Below, in pieces: positions 24,644 through 33,277 of a stretch of DNA of 43,809 nt. A model generated the notes under the pieces. The model did no database searches, was not told the origin of the DNA, and was given only the letters and a program-made list of their open reading frames with translations. The stretch spans positions 1 through 43,809 of the forward strand of contig PIVT01000029.1 of assembly GCA_003353845.1 (NCBI GenBank), written 5' to 3'. The stretch's first letter is position 1. Each line of letters begins with the position of its first letter. A program made the translations under genes and the position numbers. Source of the DNA: Pseudomonadota bacterium. Its GTDB lineage: Bacteria; Myxococcota_A; UBA9160; JADFDR01.

Positions 24644-25531
24644 ATGAATTTCAATACCGTCGTGATGGTGAAGCAGGTTCCGGACACCTCTAATATTTCC
24701 GGCGAAGTGATGAAGCCAGACGGAACCGTAAACCGAGCAAAGCTTCCGACCATCTTCAATCCAGACGACAAAGTGGCCCTCGAGTTGGCCCTTCAGGTGC
24801 GCGACCGATTCGGTGGCAAGGTCACCGCAGTAACCATGGGGCCACCCAAGGCCGCAGAGTTGCTGCGCGACTGTCTGTACATGGGCGCCGACGATGTCTG
24901 CTTGATTACCGACCGGAAATTTGGTGGTGCCGATACACTGGCAACTTCCTACATCCTGAGCGAAACGATTCAAAAGTTGGGGCCATTCGACCTGGTTTTT
25001 GCCGGTCGCCAGGCCATCGACGGCGATACGGCACAAGTCGGCCCACAAACGGCAGAGAAACTAGGTCTTCCGCAGATTACCTATGCAGAAGAAGTCATCG
25101 ATCTCAAGGAAGACAAGATCGTTGTGAAGCGACGAATTGACGGCGGCTATGAGATCTTAGAATCCAGCCTGCCGGTGCTGATTACCGTCCTGCAAGAGGC
25201 CGCCACGCCCAGGCCCTTCAAGGCCACGCGTCTGATGGCACTGAAAAATGCTCGCACGCGCCTGGAGTTGGAAAAAATGCCCGAGACGGCAGCCAAACCA
25301 CTCGACGAGCTCATTTCCGACTACAAGAACAAGGGACTCTACATCCAGACCCTGAGCCGCGAGGACCTTGGGGTTGATCTTGAGCGCTGTGGCATTCAGG
25401 GCTCGCCCACCAAGGTACACAAGGTGGAGTCGGTGGTTCTCACAGGCGAAGAACACAAGCAGTTTCCAGCAACGCGTGAAGGCATTGGCGAACTTCTCGA
25501 TTCTTTGATCGAAGAACACTTTTTCGGATAG
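24644..25531 (+). CDS. etfB: Electron transfer flavoprotein subunit beta
   Basis: 295 residues, longer at the C-terminus than the classic ~250-residue EtfB. Signatures: VVMVKQVPDTSNISGEV at the start, MGPPKAAELLRDCLYMGADDV, GRQAIDGDTAQVGPQTAEKLGLPQITYAEEV (AMP-binding region) and the recognition-loop-like stretch around LPVLITVLQEAATPRPF. The start at 24644 has GGGA six bases upstream; ATG 24638 is also possible. It forms the FAD/AMP heterodimer with EtfA (nine bases later) and would take electrons from the acyl-CoA dehydrogenase encoded third. Whether the pair bifurcates electrons cannot be settled by eye. Confidence 0.92.
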   Translation: MNFNTVVMVKQVPDTSNISGEVMKPDGTVNRAKLPTIFNPDDKVALELALQVRDRFGGKVTAVTMGPPKAAELLRDCLYMGADDVCLITDRKFGGADTLATSYILSETIQKLGPFDLVFAGRQAIDGDTAQVGPQTAEKLGLPQITYAEEVIDLKEDKIVVKRRIDGGYEILESSLPVLITVLQEAATPRPFKATRLMALKNARTRLELEKMPETAAKPLDELISDYKNKGLYIQTLSREDLGVDLERCGIQGSPTKVHKVESVVLTGEEHKQFPATREGIGELLDSLIEEHFFG

Positions 25532-25539
25532 GGCTGGCA

Positions 25540-26559
25540 ATGGACAAAGGATCACAAGAAGTCTGGGTATTTGTCGAGCAACATTCGGGGCAACCCGTCG
25601 ACGTCAGTTTGGAGCTGTTAACCAAGGGGCGAAAGCTTGCCAATACGCTCCGCGGACCCCTCAAGGCAGTTGTCATCGGCCACGAGCTCGACCATGCCGT
25701 CAAAGAATCTTTTCGTTACGGGGCGGATGAAGTCCTGCGGGTCGACCACCCCGACCTGCGCGATTACAAAACGCTGCCCTACAGCCGCATAATTTGTGAA
25801 CTCATCAAGGAAAGGCAGCCGCGGGTCGTCTTGTACGGCGCCACCTTCATCGGGCGCGACCTGGCTCCGCGCATTGCTTCCAATTCGGTGAGTGGCCTTA
25901 CCGCCGACTGCACGGACCTTCAGATCGGTGACGCTACCTGGAAAAAGGAACTGTGTGAGAATCTTCTTCTCCAAATTCGCCCTGCCTTTGGCGGAAACAT
26001 CGTCGCGACCATCATCACGCCAGATGTTCACGTACAGATGGCGACGGTTCGAGAAGGGGTCATGGAGATGATGCCTGCCAAGGCACCCTGCGACGGGAAA
26101 ATCACGAACATTCTTTACGAGCCGACGGCTGCAGACCAACTCGTAAAAATTATCGAGCGGCATCGCGAAGCCAAGCGAAGCAACCTGAAAGGTGCTCCGA
26201 TTATTGTGGCTGGCGGCTATGGTCTTGGAACCCAAAAGAACTTCAACTTGCTGTACGAGCTTGCTGAGGTCATTGGCGGCGAGGTCGCGGGGACACGCGC
26301 CGCTGTGGATGCGGGCTTTATTCCACACGATCAGCAGGTGGGACAGACGGGGCTTACCGTACGCCCCAAGCTCTACATTGCCTGTGGCATCTCAGGTGCG
26401 ATCCAACACGTGGCGGGCATGCATGACGCCAACCGTATCATTGCCATCAACAACGATCCCAACGCGCCAATCTTCGACGTATGTCACTATGGCATCGTTG
26501 GGGACGCCGCGTCGGTCGTCGCCACCTTCACTGAAACATATAAGAAGAAGCTGAAATAG
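25540..26559 (+). CDS. etfA: Electron transfer flavoprotein subunit alpha
   Basis: 339 residues, usual EtfA length plus a short extension, with no N-terminal ferredoxin domain. The N-terminal domain includes FIGRDLAPRIASNSVSGLTADCTDL. The C-terminal FAD-binding signature is complete: GGYGLG (about 220), GTRAAVDAGFIPHDQQVGQTGLTVRPKLYIACGISGAIQH, then IIAINNDPNAPIFDVCHYGIVGD. It is operonic with etfB and the dehydrogenase. Electrons would pass to a membrane ETF dehydrogenase not present here. Confidence 0.94.
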   Translation: MDKGSQEVWVFVEQHSGQPVDVSLELLTKGRKLANTLRGPLKAVVIGHELDHAVKESFRYGADEVLRVDHPDLRDYKTLPYSRIICELIKERQPRVVLYGATFIGRDLAPRIASNSVSGLTADCTDLQIGDATWKKELCENLLLQIRPAFGGNIVATIITPDVHVQMATVREGVMEMMPAKAPCDGKITNILYEPTAADQLVKIIERHREAKRSNLKGAPIIVAGGYGLGTQKNFNLLYELAEVIGGEVAGTRAAVDAGFIPHDQQVGQTGLTVRPKLYIACGISGAIQHVAGMHDANRIIAINNDPNAPIFDVCHYGIVGDAASVVATFTETYKKKLK

Positions 26560-26567
26560 AGGACCGT

Positions 26568-28286
26568 ATGCCGAATTTCTTCAAAGACAACGCGGATCTG
26601 ATGTTCCAGTTTGAAAACCTCAATATCGAGGAACAAGTTGGAATTCTCGAAAACAACTATACGCAAGCCGAGCAATTCGACTATGCGCCTACGTCGTACG
26701 AGGATGCACTGGATAATTACCGACGGGTGTTGGAGATGGTCGGGGATTTGACGGCGGAACAGATTGCACCGCGCTCAAGCCAGGTCGACATCGACGGCAA
26801 CACCTTGGAAGATGGGATCGTTCATTACGCCAAGGGGATTAGACAAGCGCTGGATGAGCTAAGCGCGGCTGAACTCATGGGGGCAACCCTTCCTCGCAAG
26901 TTTGGCGGACTGAATTTTCCTTCTACGGTCCACATGATGACCACCGAAATGATCTCAAGGGCCGACGCGTCCTTGATGAACCTGTACCTGCTCCAAGACA
27001 TTGCGGATACCATCTGCAAATATGGAAACGACGCGCAGCGTGAGGAATTCATACCGCAGCTCGCCAGTGGCAAGTGCACAGGTGCCATGGTGCTCACGGA
27101 ACCGGATGCGGGCTCCGATTTACAGGCCATCAAACTGCAGGCCTACCAGGATGAAGAAGGCAACTGGTTCCTGAAAGGCATGAAGCGTTTCATTACCAAT
27201 GGCTGCGCTGATATTCTGCTGGTTCTGGCCCGTTCGGAAGAAGGCTCCAAGGGCGCGCGCGGACTGAGCCTCTTTGTATGTTATGGCGAACACGTCAAAG
27301 TGCGACGGATCGAACACAAGCTGGGCATCAACGGATCGCCCACCTGTGAACTTCAATTCGACGACACACCGGCGCAACTCATCGGAAAAACCAAGCTCGG
27401 TTTAATTCGCTACGTCATGGACTTGATGAATGGCGCGCGCCTGGGCATTGCTGCACAGGGCTTGGGAATTGCCGAAGCGGCCTATGCGGAGGCCCTCAAA
27501 TACGCCGGTGAGCGCAAGCAGTTCGAAAAAGCGATTCGCGACATTCCTCCCGTGACCAATATGCTCATCGATATGCGCGTTGCGCTGGAAAGCAACCGTG
27601 CCCTGCTCTACTCCACGGCAAAGTGGGTAGATCTTGCGGGCACCCTGGCCAAGCGCGTGGAGGAACTCAAGGAAAAGGGCGAGCCCTACTCCGACGATCG
27701 AAAGCGCATGAAAAAGGCATCGGGGATCGCCGAGTTTCTCACACCGTTGACGAAGTACTTCCTCACGGAAACCTCGAACCGCGTCACCTATGATGCCCTG
27801 CAGATTCACGGCGGCACCGGTTACATGAAGGAGTTCAGTGTCGAGCGACATGTCCGGGATGCGCGCATTACCAATATCTACGAAGGGACATCGCAGTTGC
27901 AAATAGTGGCAGCCTTTGGCGGAGTGTTAAGGGATGTTTTCGGAGAGCATTTTACTGCCAAGGAAGAAGAGACGGTTCCAACCGACCTCAAGAAGGCAGC
28001 CGATCAGCTAAAGACCATCCGCAGCCTTTTTGTCGATGCAGCCAAGTACGTGGACGATAAGGACGACAGATCCGTTGCCGATGTGGCTGCCAAGGAGCTG
28101 GTTGAGATGTACGGCTTCCTGCACATGGGATACCTGCTGCTGGATGACGCTCAACGCGATGAGCGCAAGAAGCTGGTCGCCAATCGTTTTGTGGTTGATG
28201 CGTTGGCCAAGTCACGCAAAAACTTCGAAGCCATCATGAGCGACCAGTTTTCCGACTTGGAGCAAGCTGACGCGATCCTCGCCTGA
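26568..28286 (+). CDS. Acyl-CoA dehydrogenase, long form
   Basis: 572 residues against about 380 for the classic family, with an N-terminal extension (about 1-50) and a C-terminal helical extension (about 460-572), as in DmdC- or FadE-like large dehydrogenases. Signatures are GAMVLTEPDAGSDLQ (about 165-180), MKRFITNG (about 205), GERKQF (about 317), and DALQIHGGTGYMKEF followed by ITNIYEGTSQLQ, where Glu of YEGTSQ is the likely catalytic base. It follows etfA by eight bases, so it is the dedicated electron donor of this ETF. Acyl chain preference unknown. Its stop is eight bases from the convergent Fe-S gene. Confidence 0.92.
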   Translation: MPNFFKDNADLMFQFENLNIEEQVGILENNYTQAEQFDYAPTSYEDALDNYRRVLEMVGDLTAEQIAPRSSQVDIDGNTLEDGIVHYAKGIRQALDELSAAELMGATLPRKFGGLNFPSTVHMMTTEMISRADASLMNLYLLQDIADTICKYGNDAQREEFIPQLASGKCTGAMVLTEPDAGSDLQAIKLQAYQDEEGNWFLKGMKRFITNGCADILLVLARSEEGSKGARGLSLFVCYGEHVKVRRIEHKLGINGSPTCELQFDDTPAQLIGKTKLGLIRYVMDLMNGARLGIAAQGLGIAEAAYAEALKYAGERKQFEKAIRDIPPVTNMLIDMRVALESNRALLYSTAKWVDLAGTLAKRVEELKEKGEPYSDDRKRMKKASGIAEFLTPLTKYFLTETSNRVTYDALQIHGGTGYMKEFSVERHVRDARITNIYEGTSQLQIVAAFGGVLRDVFGEHFTAKEEETVPTDLKKAADQLKTIRSLFVDAAKYVDDKDDRSVADVAAKELVEMYGFLHMGYLLLDDAQRDERKKLVANRFVVDALAKSRKNFEAIMSDQFSDLEQADAILA

Positions 28287-28294
28287 GTTCAGAC

Positions 28295-29308
28295 TTATGC
28301 CGCCTCAGGACGATTTACCAGGCTTAAGCAATCGGGTTTGCAGCTTGTAACACAGACACCGCAGCCGAAGCAGAGTTTCTCCTCCAAGCAAACTGTCTCC
28401 GCCTCCACGTCGACCTCGAGGGCGTTCACCGGACATCGCTCTGCACACTTATTGCAACCGTCACAGGCCTCATCATCGACCTTGAGGATATAAGGTGAGG
28501 GCAGGAAGGAGCCATCGCATTTATCGTGGGCCTCGAAGATCCCGCAGCAATCGTTGCAACAATTGCAGATGTTGTTTTGGATGTTCAGCGTATGGACCAG
28601 ACCGTTCTTGTTGCACTCCTCCAACACGTCGACGACTCCCTCGTAAGTGAGTTCACGCGCGTGTCCGTGCTTCACGGCCCAGCGGCTCTCGTCTCCCGTG
28701 ATGATGCAGGACTCCAGCATGTGCTCGCAGTGGTCTCCACCGGGATCGGCGAGCCAATGGGATAACCGACAGGGGCACGCGGCAACGGCCCAGTGACCCT
28801 CGTCTTTGATTACCTCGGCGATGTTGTGGGAAGGATCCGCGCCTTCGGGCAAAGCGTCGACAGCGGCCCAAACGGGTGCGAAGGGCATCCCCAGCTTTGC
28901 CAACTTCTCCGTCGCCCAACTCTTCATCATCTCGTTGAGAGCCTTGCCGAGTTCGACGGTATACGAATACCGGACGCCACCCCACAGACCGGTCTCGGTA
29001 AAGCCCGGGGCCGCCGTCTTCACAACTTTGTAGATCGGGTCCTCTCCAAAGTCGTACCAGATGGTGCCCTTGTCAGCCATGGCGAGAAGCGCCTTCTTGA
29101 GCCTCTCCTCTTTGAGCCCCGTCCGTTCGACCAGCTCACTCAAGGTACCGCCGGTAGTTCTAACTTGGAGCGCGAGCTTCGCCTCCGCCCGCGTCAACTG
29201 CAAGCTCAACACCTTGAGGAAGGCGGGGGTCTTTGGCGGAGCGATAAAATCTTCTTCTATGATCATGTCCGCGACTTGCTCGTAGATATCCGTGCTGCTC
29301 TGTACCAT
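28295..29308 (-). CDS. wHTH and Cys-rich protein with two [4Fe-4S] ferredoxin motifs (paralog A)
   Basis: 337 residues. An N-terminal segment (about 35-100) resembles a winged helix (LTRAEAKLALQV, LSELVERTGLKEERLKKALLAMADKGTIWYD). The centre has Cys-rich patches AACPCR (about 177-181) and ICNCCNDCCG (about 248-256). The C-terminus carries two complete CxxCxxCxxxC[PK] motifs (CDGCNKCAERCP about 282-293 and CFGCGVCVTSCKP about 313-325), a bacterial 2[4Fe-4S] ferredoxin. The start at 29308 has GAGAGGA upstream. The paralog at 29366 precedes it, 57 bases away in the same operon. Similar proteins occur in anaerobes as electron carriers of unknown partner; convergence with the etf operon suggests but does not prove a link. 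Confidence 0.85.
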   Translation of the reverse strand: MVQSSTDIYEQVADMIIEEDFIAPPKTPAFLKVLSLQLTRAEAKLALQVRTTGGTLSELVERTGLKEERLKKALLAMADKGTIWYDFGEDPIYKVVKTAAPGFTETGLWGGVRYSYTVELGKALNEMMKSWATEKLAKLGMPFAPVWAAVDALPEGADPSHNIAEVIKDEGHWAVAACPCRLSHWLADPGGDHCEHMLESCIITGDESRWAVKHGHARELTYEGVVDVLEECNKNGLVHTLNIQNNICNCCNDCCGIFEAHDKCDGSFLPSPYILKVDDEACDGCNKCAERCPVNALEVDVEAETVCLEEKLCFGCGVCVTSCKPDCLSLVNRPEAA

Positions 29309-29365
29309 CAATTCCTCTCCTCATACACGGGCGTTCTCACCCGCCTTGAAAATCATGGCCGCGCG

Positions 29366-30373
29366 CTACACCGTGCTTCGCACAGCCTCCATCACCGCTG
29401 CTCCCTCTTCCGAACACCTCAGTACACAGACGCCACAGCCAATACACGTCTGGGGATCAATGCCAGGCATTGGCTCATCGAAGCCAATGGCCTCCTCCAT
29501 CACAATGGCACCAACAGCGCACAGCTTCGTACACTTCCCGCAGCCGTCACACATCTCGAGTTCAAGCTTCGCCACGAAACGACTCGGGGCGATAGTCTTG
29601 TCGATAGCGTCGACCCGAGTGGCCGGATCAAGGACCTTGCAACAGCAGCGACAGGCAAAGCAGATGAATTCCAGCGCCTTGATATCGGACTGGTTGGCCA
29701 CCGAGGGGATGAGACCGGACCTACCTGCCTCCATAGCGACGGCGATGGCTTCGTCGGCCGAAACCTTCCTTCCGCTACTGCGGAAGAGATCGTATTCCGC
29801 ACTCTTTCCGAAATGCATACAAACATCGGTGGGATGAAGACACTTCTGTGCTCTTGTCCGACAGGAGCACTCGCAAAGGGTGATCAACTCTTTGTGCGCC
29901 TCGATGATCGCGACAATGCTTTCCTGCGGAAGCAGTTCTACGTCGGAAGGAACGGAGCCATGGGCCGGAATGACTCGGTGAAGGTGGATTTCGGAAGCCG
30001 CGTGTGCCGTCCCGAGATCCAGCGCCCAACCCTCGCTTTCATAGAGCGCTGTCCAGAAGATGTCCATTTTAGCTGGCAGAAAACTAGACGCGCTGGACAG
30101 CATGTTGTCGTGGAGCGTTTCGAGATCCGGGAAGCACATTCCCTCTGCGCATGGTGCGACGAGACCTCGTTTCGCCAAGTCGCTCACCTTGGACGCAATG
30201 AGTTGCTCGTCGACTCCCAATCGTTCCGCTAGATCCGCATTCGAGGCAGGGAGTTCAAGAAGGAAATCAGCCTCGTCGCCTGTCATGGCGCATTCGAAAA
30301 GTTGTAGCAGAGCTTTTGAATCCGACCTGCCCGTCTTTGCAACGAGCTTCTTAAACTGTTCGCCATGCCCCAT
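29366..30373 (-). CDS. wHTH and Cys-rich protein with two [4Fe-4S] ferredoxin motifs (paralog B)
   Basis: 335 residues, same architecture as the downstream neighbour but clearly diverged. A helix-turn-helix-like region (about 35-75, ASNADLAERLGVDEQLIASKVSDLAKRG) is followed by Cys patches CECSCR (167-172) and CFACRCCC (238-245). Ferredoxin motifs are at Cys275/278/281/285 and Cys310/313/316/320. A GGAAG lies upstream of the ATG. The tandem order suggests an old duplication, perhaps giving a heterodimer. Function is not established; DNA binding by the N-terminal part is only a resemblance. Confidence 0.83.
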   Translation of the reverse strand: MGHGEQFKKLVAKTGRSDSKALLQLFECAMTGDEADFLLELPASNADLAERLGVDEQLIASKVSDLAKRGLVAPCAEGMCFPDLETLHDNMLSSASSFLPAKMDIFWTALYESEGWALDLGTAHAASEIHLHRVIPAHGSVPSDVELLPQESIVAIIEAHKELITLCECSCRTRAQKCLHPTDVCMHFGKSAEYDLFRSSGRKVSADEAIAVAMEAGRSGLIPSVANQSDIKALEFICFACRCCCKVLDPATRVDAIDKTIAPSRFVAKLELEMCDGCGKCTKLCAVGAIVMEEAIGFDEPMPGIDPQTCIGCGVCVLRCSEEGAAVMEAVRSTV

Positions 30374-30779
30374 TGTGTATCAGCTTCCTTGAAGACGGTG
30401 ACCCATTTCTGTTTCCCCTAACCCATGATACCGAAGGCCAGTACAAGATCCTAATCCGAATTGTCGCACAGGGGAGCACCCTACCCTAACATTTGTAGTA
30501 CTAGTAAAACACAGGACTGTTTAACTATTCTGGAGTCCTGTTAGCCTTGCAAGAATGCCATCAGCCTTCAAGTTAGACATTAGCTGGAAAACCAGATAAA
30601 GCAGAGATTTAAGAAAGAGAAGACTATTCGTGCTTTGCAGGGCTATCGAATTTATCAATACCCCGATAGCCGATTCGTTCAAAGGCGCAGGGTGCGCATC
30701 CAGCCTTCAATATTTATCTATCTATATTTTCTTCTTTTTGACACAGTAGGAATCACTCTAATTCATACAGGCTCTAACC
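30374..30779. other. Divergent intergenic region with a hairpin
   Basis: About 400 bases between the Fe-S operon and the SRPBCC gene. It holds an eight-base perfect inverted repeat (ACAGGACT at 30511-30518 and AGTCCTGT at 30534-30541) and a TTGACA at 30738-30743 that may be the -35 of the SRPBCC gene, although the -10 region is poor. I see no gene in it. Confidence 0.4.
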
Positions 30780-31262
30780 ATGTGGTTCAGGATGAAAAAG
30801 GTCGGTCTTGAGTTTCTTGACGAGGCCAGGAATAAATACATCGTCGAAAAAGAAACCACCTTACCCATCGAAACGGTCTGGGACGCATTCATATCACCAG
30901 AAACCTGGAGCGACTGGTTTCCAGGCGTAAAATCCGCTTCCTATGGCGATGATCAAGCCCCGTATGGCGTAGGCACTTTTCGGGAATCCAACGTAAGTGG
31001 CTTTCTCTGGCACGAAACGATTTGCGTTTGGGAAGAATATAAACGGTGGGGCTACTCCATCGACCAGGCGACATTCCCCATCTCCACCGCCCAGGTTGAA
31101 ATTACCGAGTTTGAAAAAACGAACAGCGGCACCAAAGTACGTTGGATCATTGCACTCAATCCAAGGTTCTATATGCGCACCCCAACGAAACTTCTTCCCA
31201 GACAGATGGACAAGCTGTTAACCCGTGCACTTGAAAATCTTGAGCAGCTCAACAAGCACTAG
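30780..31262 (+). CDS. SRPBCC family protein
   Basis: 160 residues with the START/Bet v1-like (polyketide cyclase/dehydrase 2) pattern: YIVEKETTLPIETVWDAFISPETWSDWFPGVKSASY, then GVGTFRESNVSGFLWHETICVWEEYKRWGYSID, and a long C-terminal helix. The fold binds hydrophobic ligands in a deep cavity; members act in lipid transfer, cyclisation or stress. The start at 30780 is taken; ATG at 30792 is possible. It stands alone on the plus strand. Confidence 0.8.
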   Translation: MWFRMKKVGLEFLDEARNKYIVEKETTLPIETVWDAFISPETWSDWFPGVKSASYGDDQAPYGVGTFRESNVSGFLWHETICVWEEYKRWGYSIDQATFPISTAQVEITEFEKTNSGTKVRWIIALNPRFYMRTPTKLLPRQMDKLLTRALENLEQLNKH

Positions 31263-31500
31263 GTTTCTCGATCCCGCAAGCCCGCTTAGCCTCAACAGCT
31301 GCTTCAAACTGAATGCTGCATTTTGAATAGACCCCCCCCCCGCGGGCGCCTGTTTTCCAGCTTAAAAGCCCTTACTCACCTCTACTGCCTAAAGACTCGC
31401 CCTAGCTTATGTCGATAGATTTGAAACCTCTTTGTGTAACAGCGCATTGTCGCCTTACCCCGTGGATTTCCGCGCGAGGAGATCTTAAAGGAGAATCACA

Positions 31501-32130
31501 ATCCGCTATTGCAACCCCCCGCTTCGATCCAACTGCGCGACGCTTCTCTTGCTACTCCTGATCGCCCTGCCGCTATCGGCTAAGGCCACCAGCGTTGAAG
31601 AGACTCTGCTAGAAGATGCCCTCGCCAATTCTCAGCTCATCTTCGAAGGCGAAGTGGTCGAGGTCTGGTCCGGAGAATCCCCTCACGGCATTCACACCTG
31701 GGTCCGCTTTGAAATTTTGGACATCATCAAAGGTCCCCGTCTCGGATCCAGCGTCACCTTCCGATTTCGCGGCGGGCAAGTGGGCGAACTTCGAGAGGAA
31801 GTCATTGGAATGAACATCCCCGAAGTGGGTGAGGTGGCTATTTATTTCATGGAGAGTTTGCAGCGCTTTCAGGTCAACCCACTCTACGGATGGGACCAAG
31901 GCCGCCTGCCCATTGTCGCAGACCGCAAAGGAAATCGCCGAGTTGTTTCAGCTCGTGGCAACCCCGTCACCGACGTTGTCCCAGCACACGGTGGACCTCG
32001 CAGGATCGGAACAGGCAATGGCGTACCTCGTGGCTTGGAAGAGAAACCTAACGCCTCTCTTGAGTCCGCACTCAGCCCGGAAACCCTCAAAGCTTCCTTC
32101 AGAGCCTCACTGAAAGGAAAGCAGCAATGA
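31501..32130 (+). CDS. Secreted protein of unknown function, apparent ATC start
   Basis: The frame has no ATG or GTG near its start. AAAGGAG (31487-31493) is followed seven bases later by ATC at 31501, in frame with a textbook signal peptide (basic n-region RYCNPPLR, hydrophobic run of Leu, cleavage near LSAKA). Starting there gives 209 residues; a TTG at 31549 would cut off the n-region. The mature part has a beta-rich domain (SQLIFEGEVVEVWSG, WVRFEILDIIKG, VTFRFRGGQVG) like those that precede matrixin proteases in some genomes. It overlaps the protease gene by four bases. Function unknown. ATC could also be a base error for ATG. Confidence 0.7.
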   Translation: MRYCNPPLRSNCATLLLLLLIALPLSAKATSVEETLLEDALANSQLIFEGEVVEVWSGESPHGIHTWVRFEILDIIKGPRLGSSVTFRFRGGQVGELREEVIGMNIPEVGEVAIYFMESLQRFQVNPLYGWDQGRLPIVADRKGNRRVVSARGNPVTDVVPAHGGPRRIGTGNGVPRGLEEKPNASLESALSPETLKASFRASLKGKQQ

Positions 32131-33200
32131 GGATTCAAGGAATCTGGCGAACCCTCGGCTTGGGGGTTCTATTTTTTGTCTCCCAAGCATCAGCCTATGA
32201 AATACACGCCACGCCCACTCGCTTTCCCGACGGTCAATTCACAATCTACAGCGACCTTATTCATCCCAGCTTGGGTACCGCTGGCGTGACAGCACCCGTC
32301 ACCACATGGGACGATGCGCTATTTGATGCCGCCGGCCTTTGGAATACGGGTAGCGTCGGGCTGAGTTACATCACAATCATCACAGGGTCCTATGAAGATA
32401 CCTGTGACAATGGCGACGGCGAACACGGCGTCGATTTCACGACAGATCTCTGCGGGGACGATTTTGGAAGTGCCACGCTCGCCACGGCAAGACGCACTTT
32501 TTCAGGAACAGTGGTCGTCGAAGGGAACATCTCGTTCAAAGAATCCGTCTCCTGGGACGTCTACGACGGAAACCTCAAAACGGCTCGCGACTTCCAACGT
32601 GTGGCCGTCCATGAACTCGGGCACTTATTGGGCTTGGGTCATGAGAGCACCGGCTCTGCCATTATGGCGCCTTCCATTGGCAACCTCTACCAACCACAGA
32701 CGGACGACCTCGATGGCATTGCCGCAATCTACACCAACACCTGCCCCACTTATATCAAAGCCGGAAATGAAGTAATCAATAGCAGCTTTGAGTTTACCGA
32801 CTGTTTCGGCAGCGAGGCGGGCCTTGCCAAACCGTCCATCAGCGGATTGACGGATTCGAGTGTTGCATTGGATGCCTACGTCCGGATCTATCGCCTCACC
32901 ATGGAAGAGACTGGCACCATCGAACTAGATCTAACGTCACCGGATTTCAACTCGGCCATTTACATACTCGATTCCAGCCTCACAACCAACCTGAAAAGTG
33001 GCTGGGCCAGTACCGGTAACACCGCCAGCATCAGCTACACGGCATCTCCCGGCACTTACTATGCAGTGGCGCGTTCAGTCCTCAGGGGCAAGGTAGGTGA
33101 CTACACCTTGACCATTGTTCCAGAGCCTTCGGAAACGCTGCTTCTCATAGTCGCGATGACCAGCTTGATCGGGCTTAAGCGCCTTCGACGTCGCAAGTAA
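32127..33200 (+). CDS. PEP-CTERM matrixin-type metalloprotease
   Basis: 357 residues. A signal peptide (about 1-23, ending ASAYE) is followed by a zinc metalloprotease domain with the metzincin motif H162-E163-x2-H166-x2-G169-x2-H172 (HELGHLLGLGH) and the Met-turn IMAP (Met180). A pre-peptidase-like beta domain comes next (about 225-330, VALDAYVRIYRLTMEETGTIELDL). The C-terminus is VPEP, a hydrophobic helix and a basic tail LKRLRRRK: a PEP-CTERM sorting signal recognised by exosortase. It is translationally coupled to the secreted protein upstream. Likely an extracellular protease tied to exopolysaccharide or surface assembly. Exosortase is not in the window. Confidence 0.9.
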   Translation: MRIQGIWRTLGLGVLFFVSQASAYEIHATPTRFPDGQFTIYSDLIHPSLGTAGVTAPVTTWDDALFDAAGLWNTGSVGLSYITIITGSYEDTCDNGDGEHGVDFTTDLCGDDFGSATLATARRTFSGTVVVEGNISFKESVSWDVYDGNLKTARDFQRVAVHELGHLLGLGHESTGSAIMAPSIGNLYQPQTDDLDGIAAIYTNTCPTYIKAGNEVINSSFEFTDCFGSEAGLAKPSISGLTDSSVALDAYVRIYRLTMEETGTIELDLTSPDFNSAIYILDSSLTTNLKSGWASTGNTASISYTASPGTYYAVARSVLRGKVGDYTLTIVPEPSETLLLIVAMTSLIGLKRLRRRK

Positions 33201-33202
33201 AA

Positions 33203-33228
33203 GGCACCTGGATGATCATCTATGTGCC
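33203..33228. terminator. Inverted repeat between convergent PEP-CTERM genes
   Basis: GGCAC and GTGCC arms surround the self-complementary GATGATCATC, with three mismatched bases on each side. It lies just after the matrixin stop and before the end of the convergent gene; it could terminate both. No T-tract. Confidence 0.3.
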
Positions 33229-33277
33229 GTATGCGTGTCCCATGGGACGATAACTAATATTATCTAACTTCTATTCT

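Noticed and set aside
25618-26328. 236-codon minus-strand frame inside etfA
   Set aside because: etfA is unambiguous on the plus strand with complete family motifs; the antisense frame has no recognisable features.
28793-30232. 479-codon open frame on the plus strand antisense to the two Fe-S genes
   Set aside because: The minus strand encodes ordered ferredoxin motifs and paralogous proteins; the antisense frame spans their gap and shows no domain or ribosome binding site. It is a shadow of GC-biased codons.
31332-31341. Run of ten C followed by CGCGGGCGCC
   Set aside because: Unusual composition but no symmetry, gene or repeat partner; may be a homopolymer length artefact.
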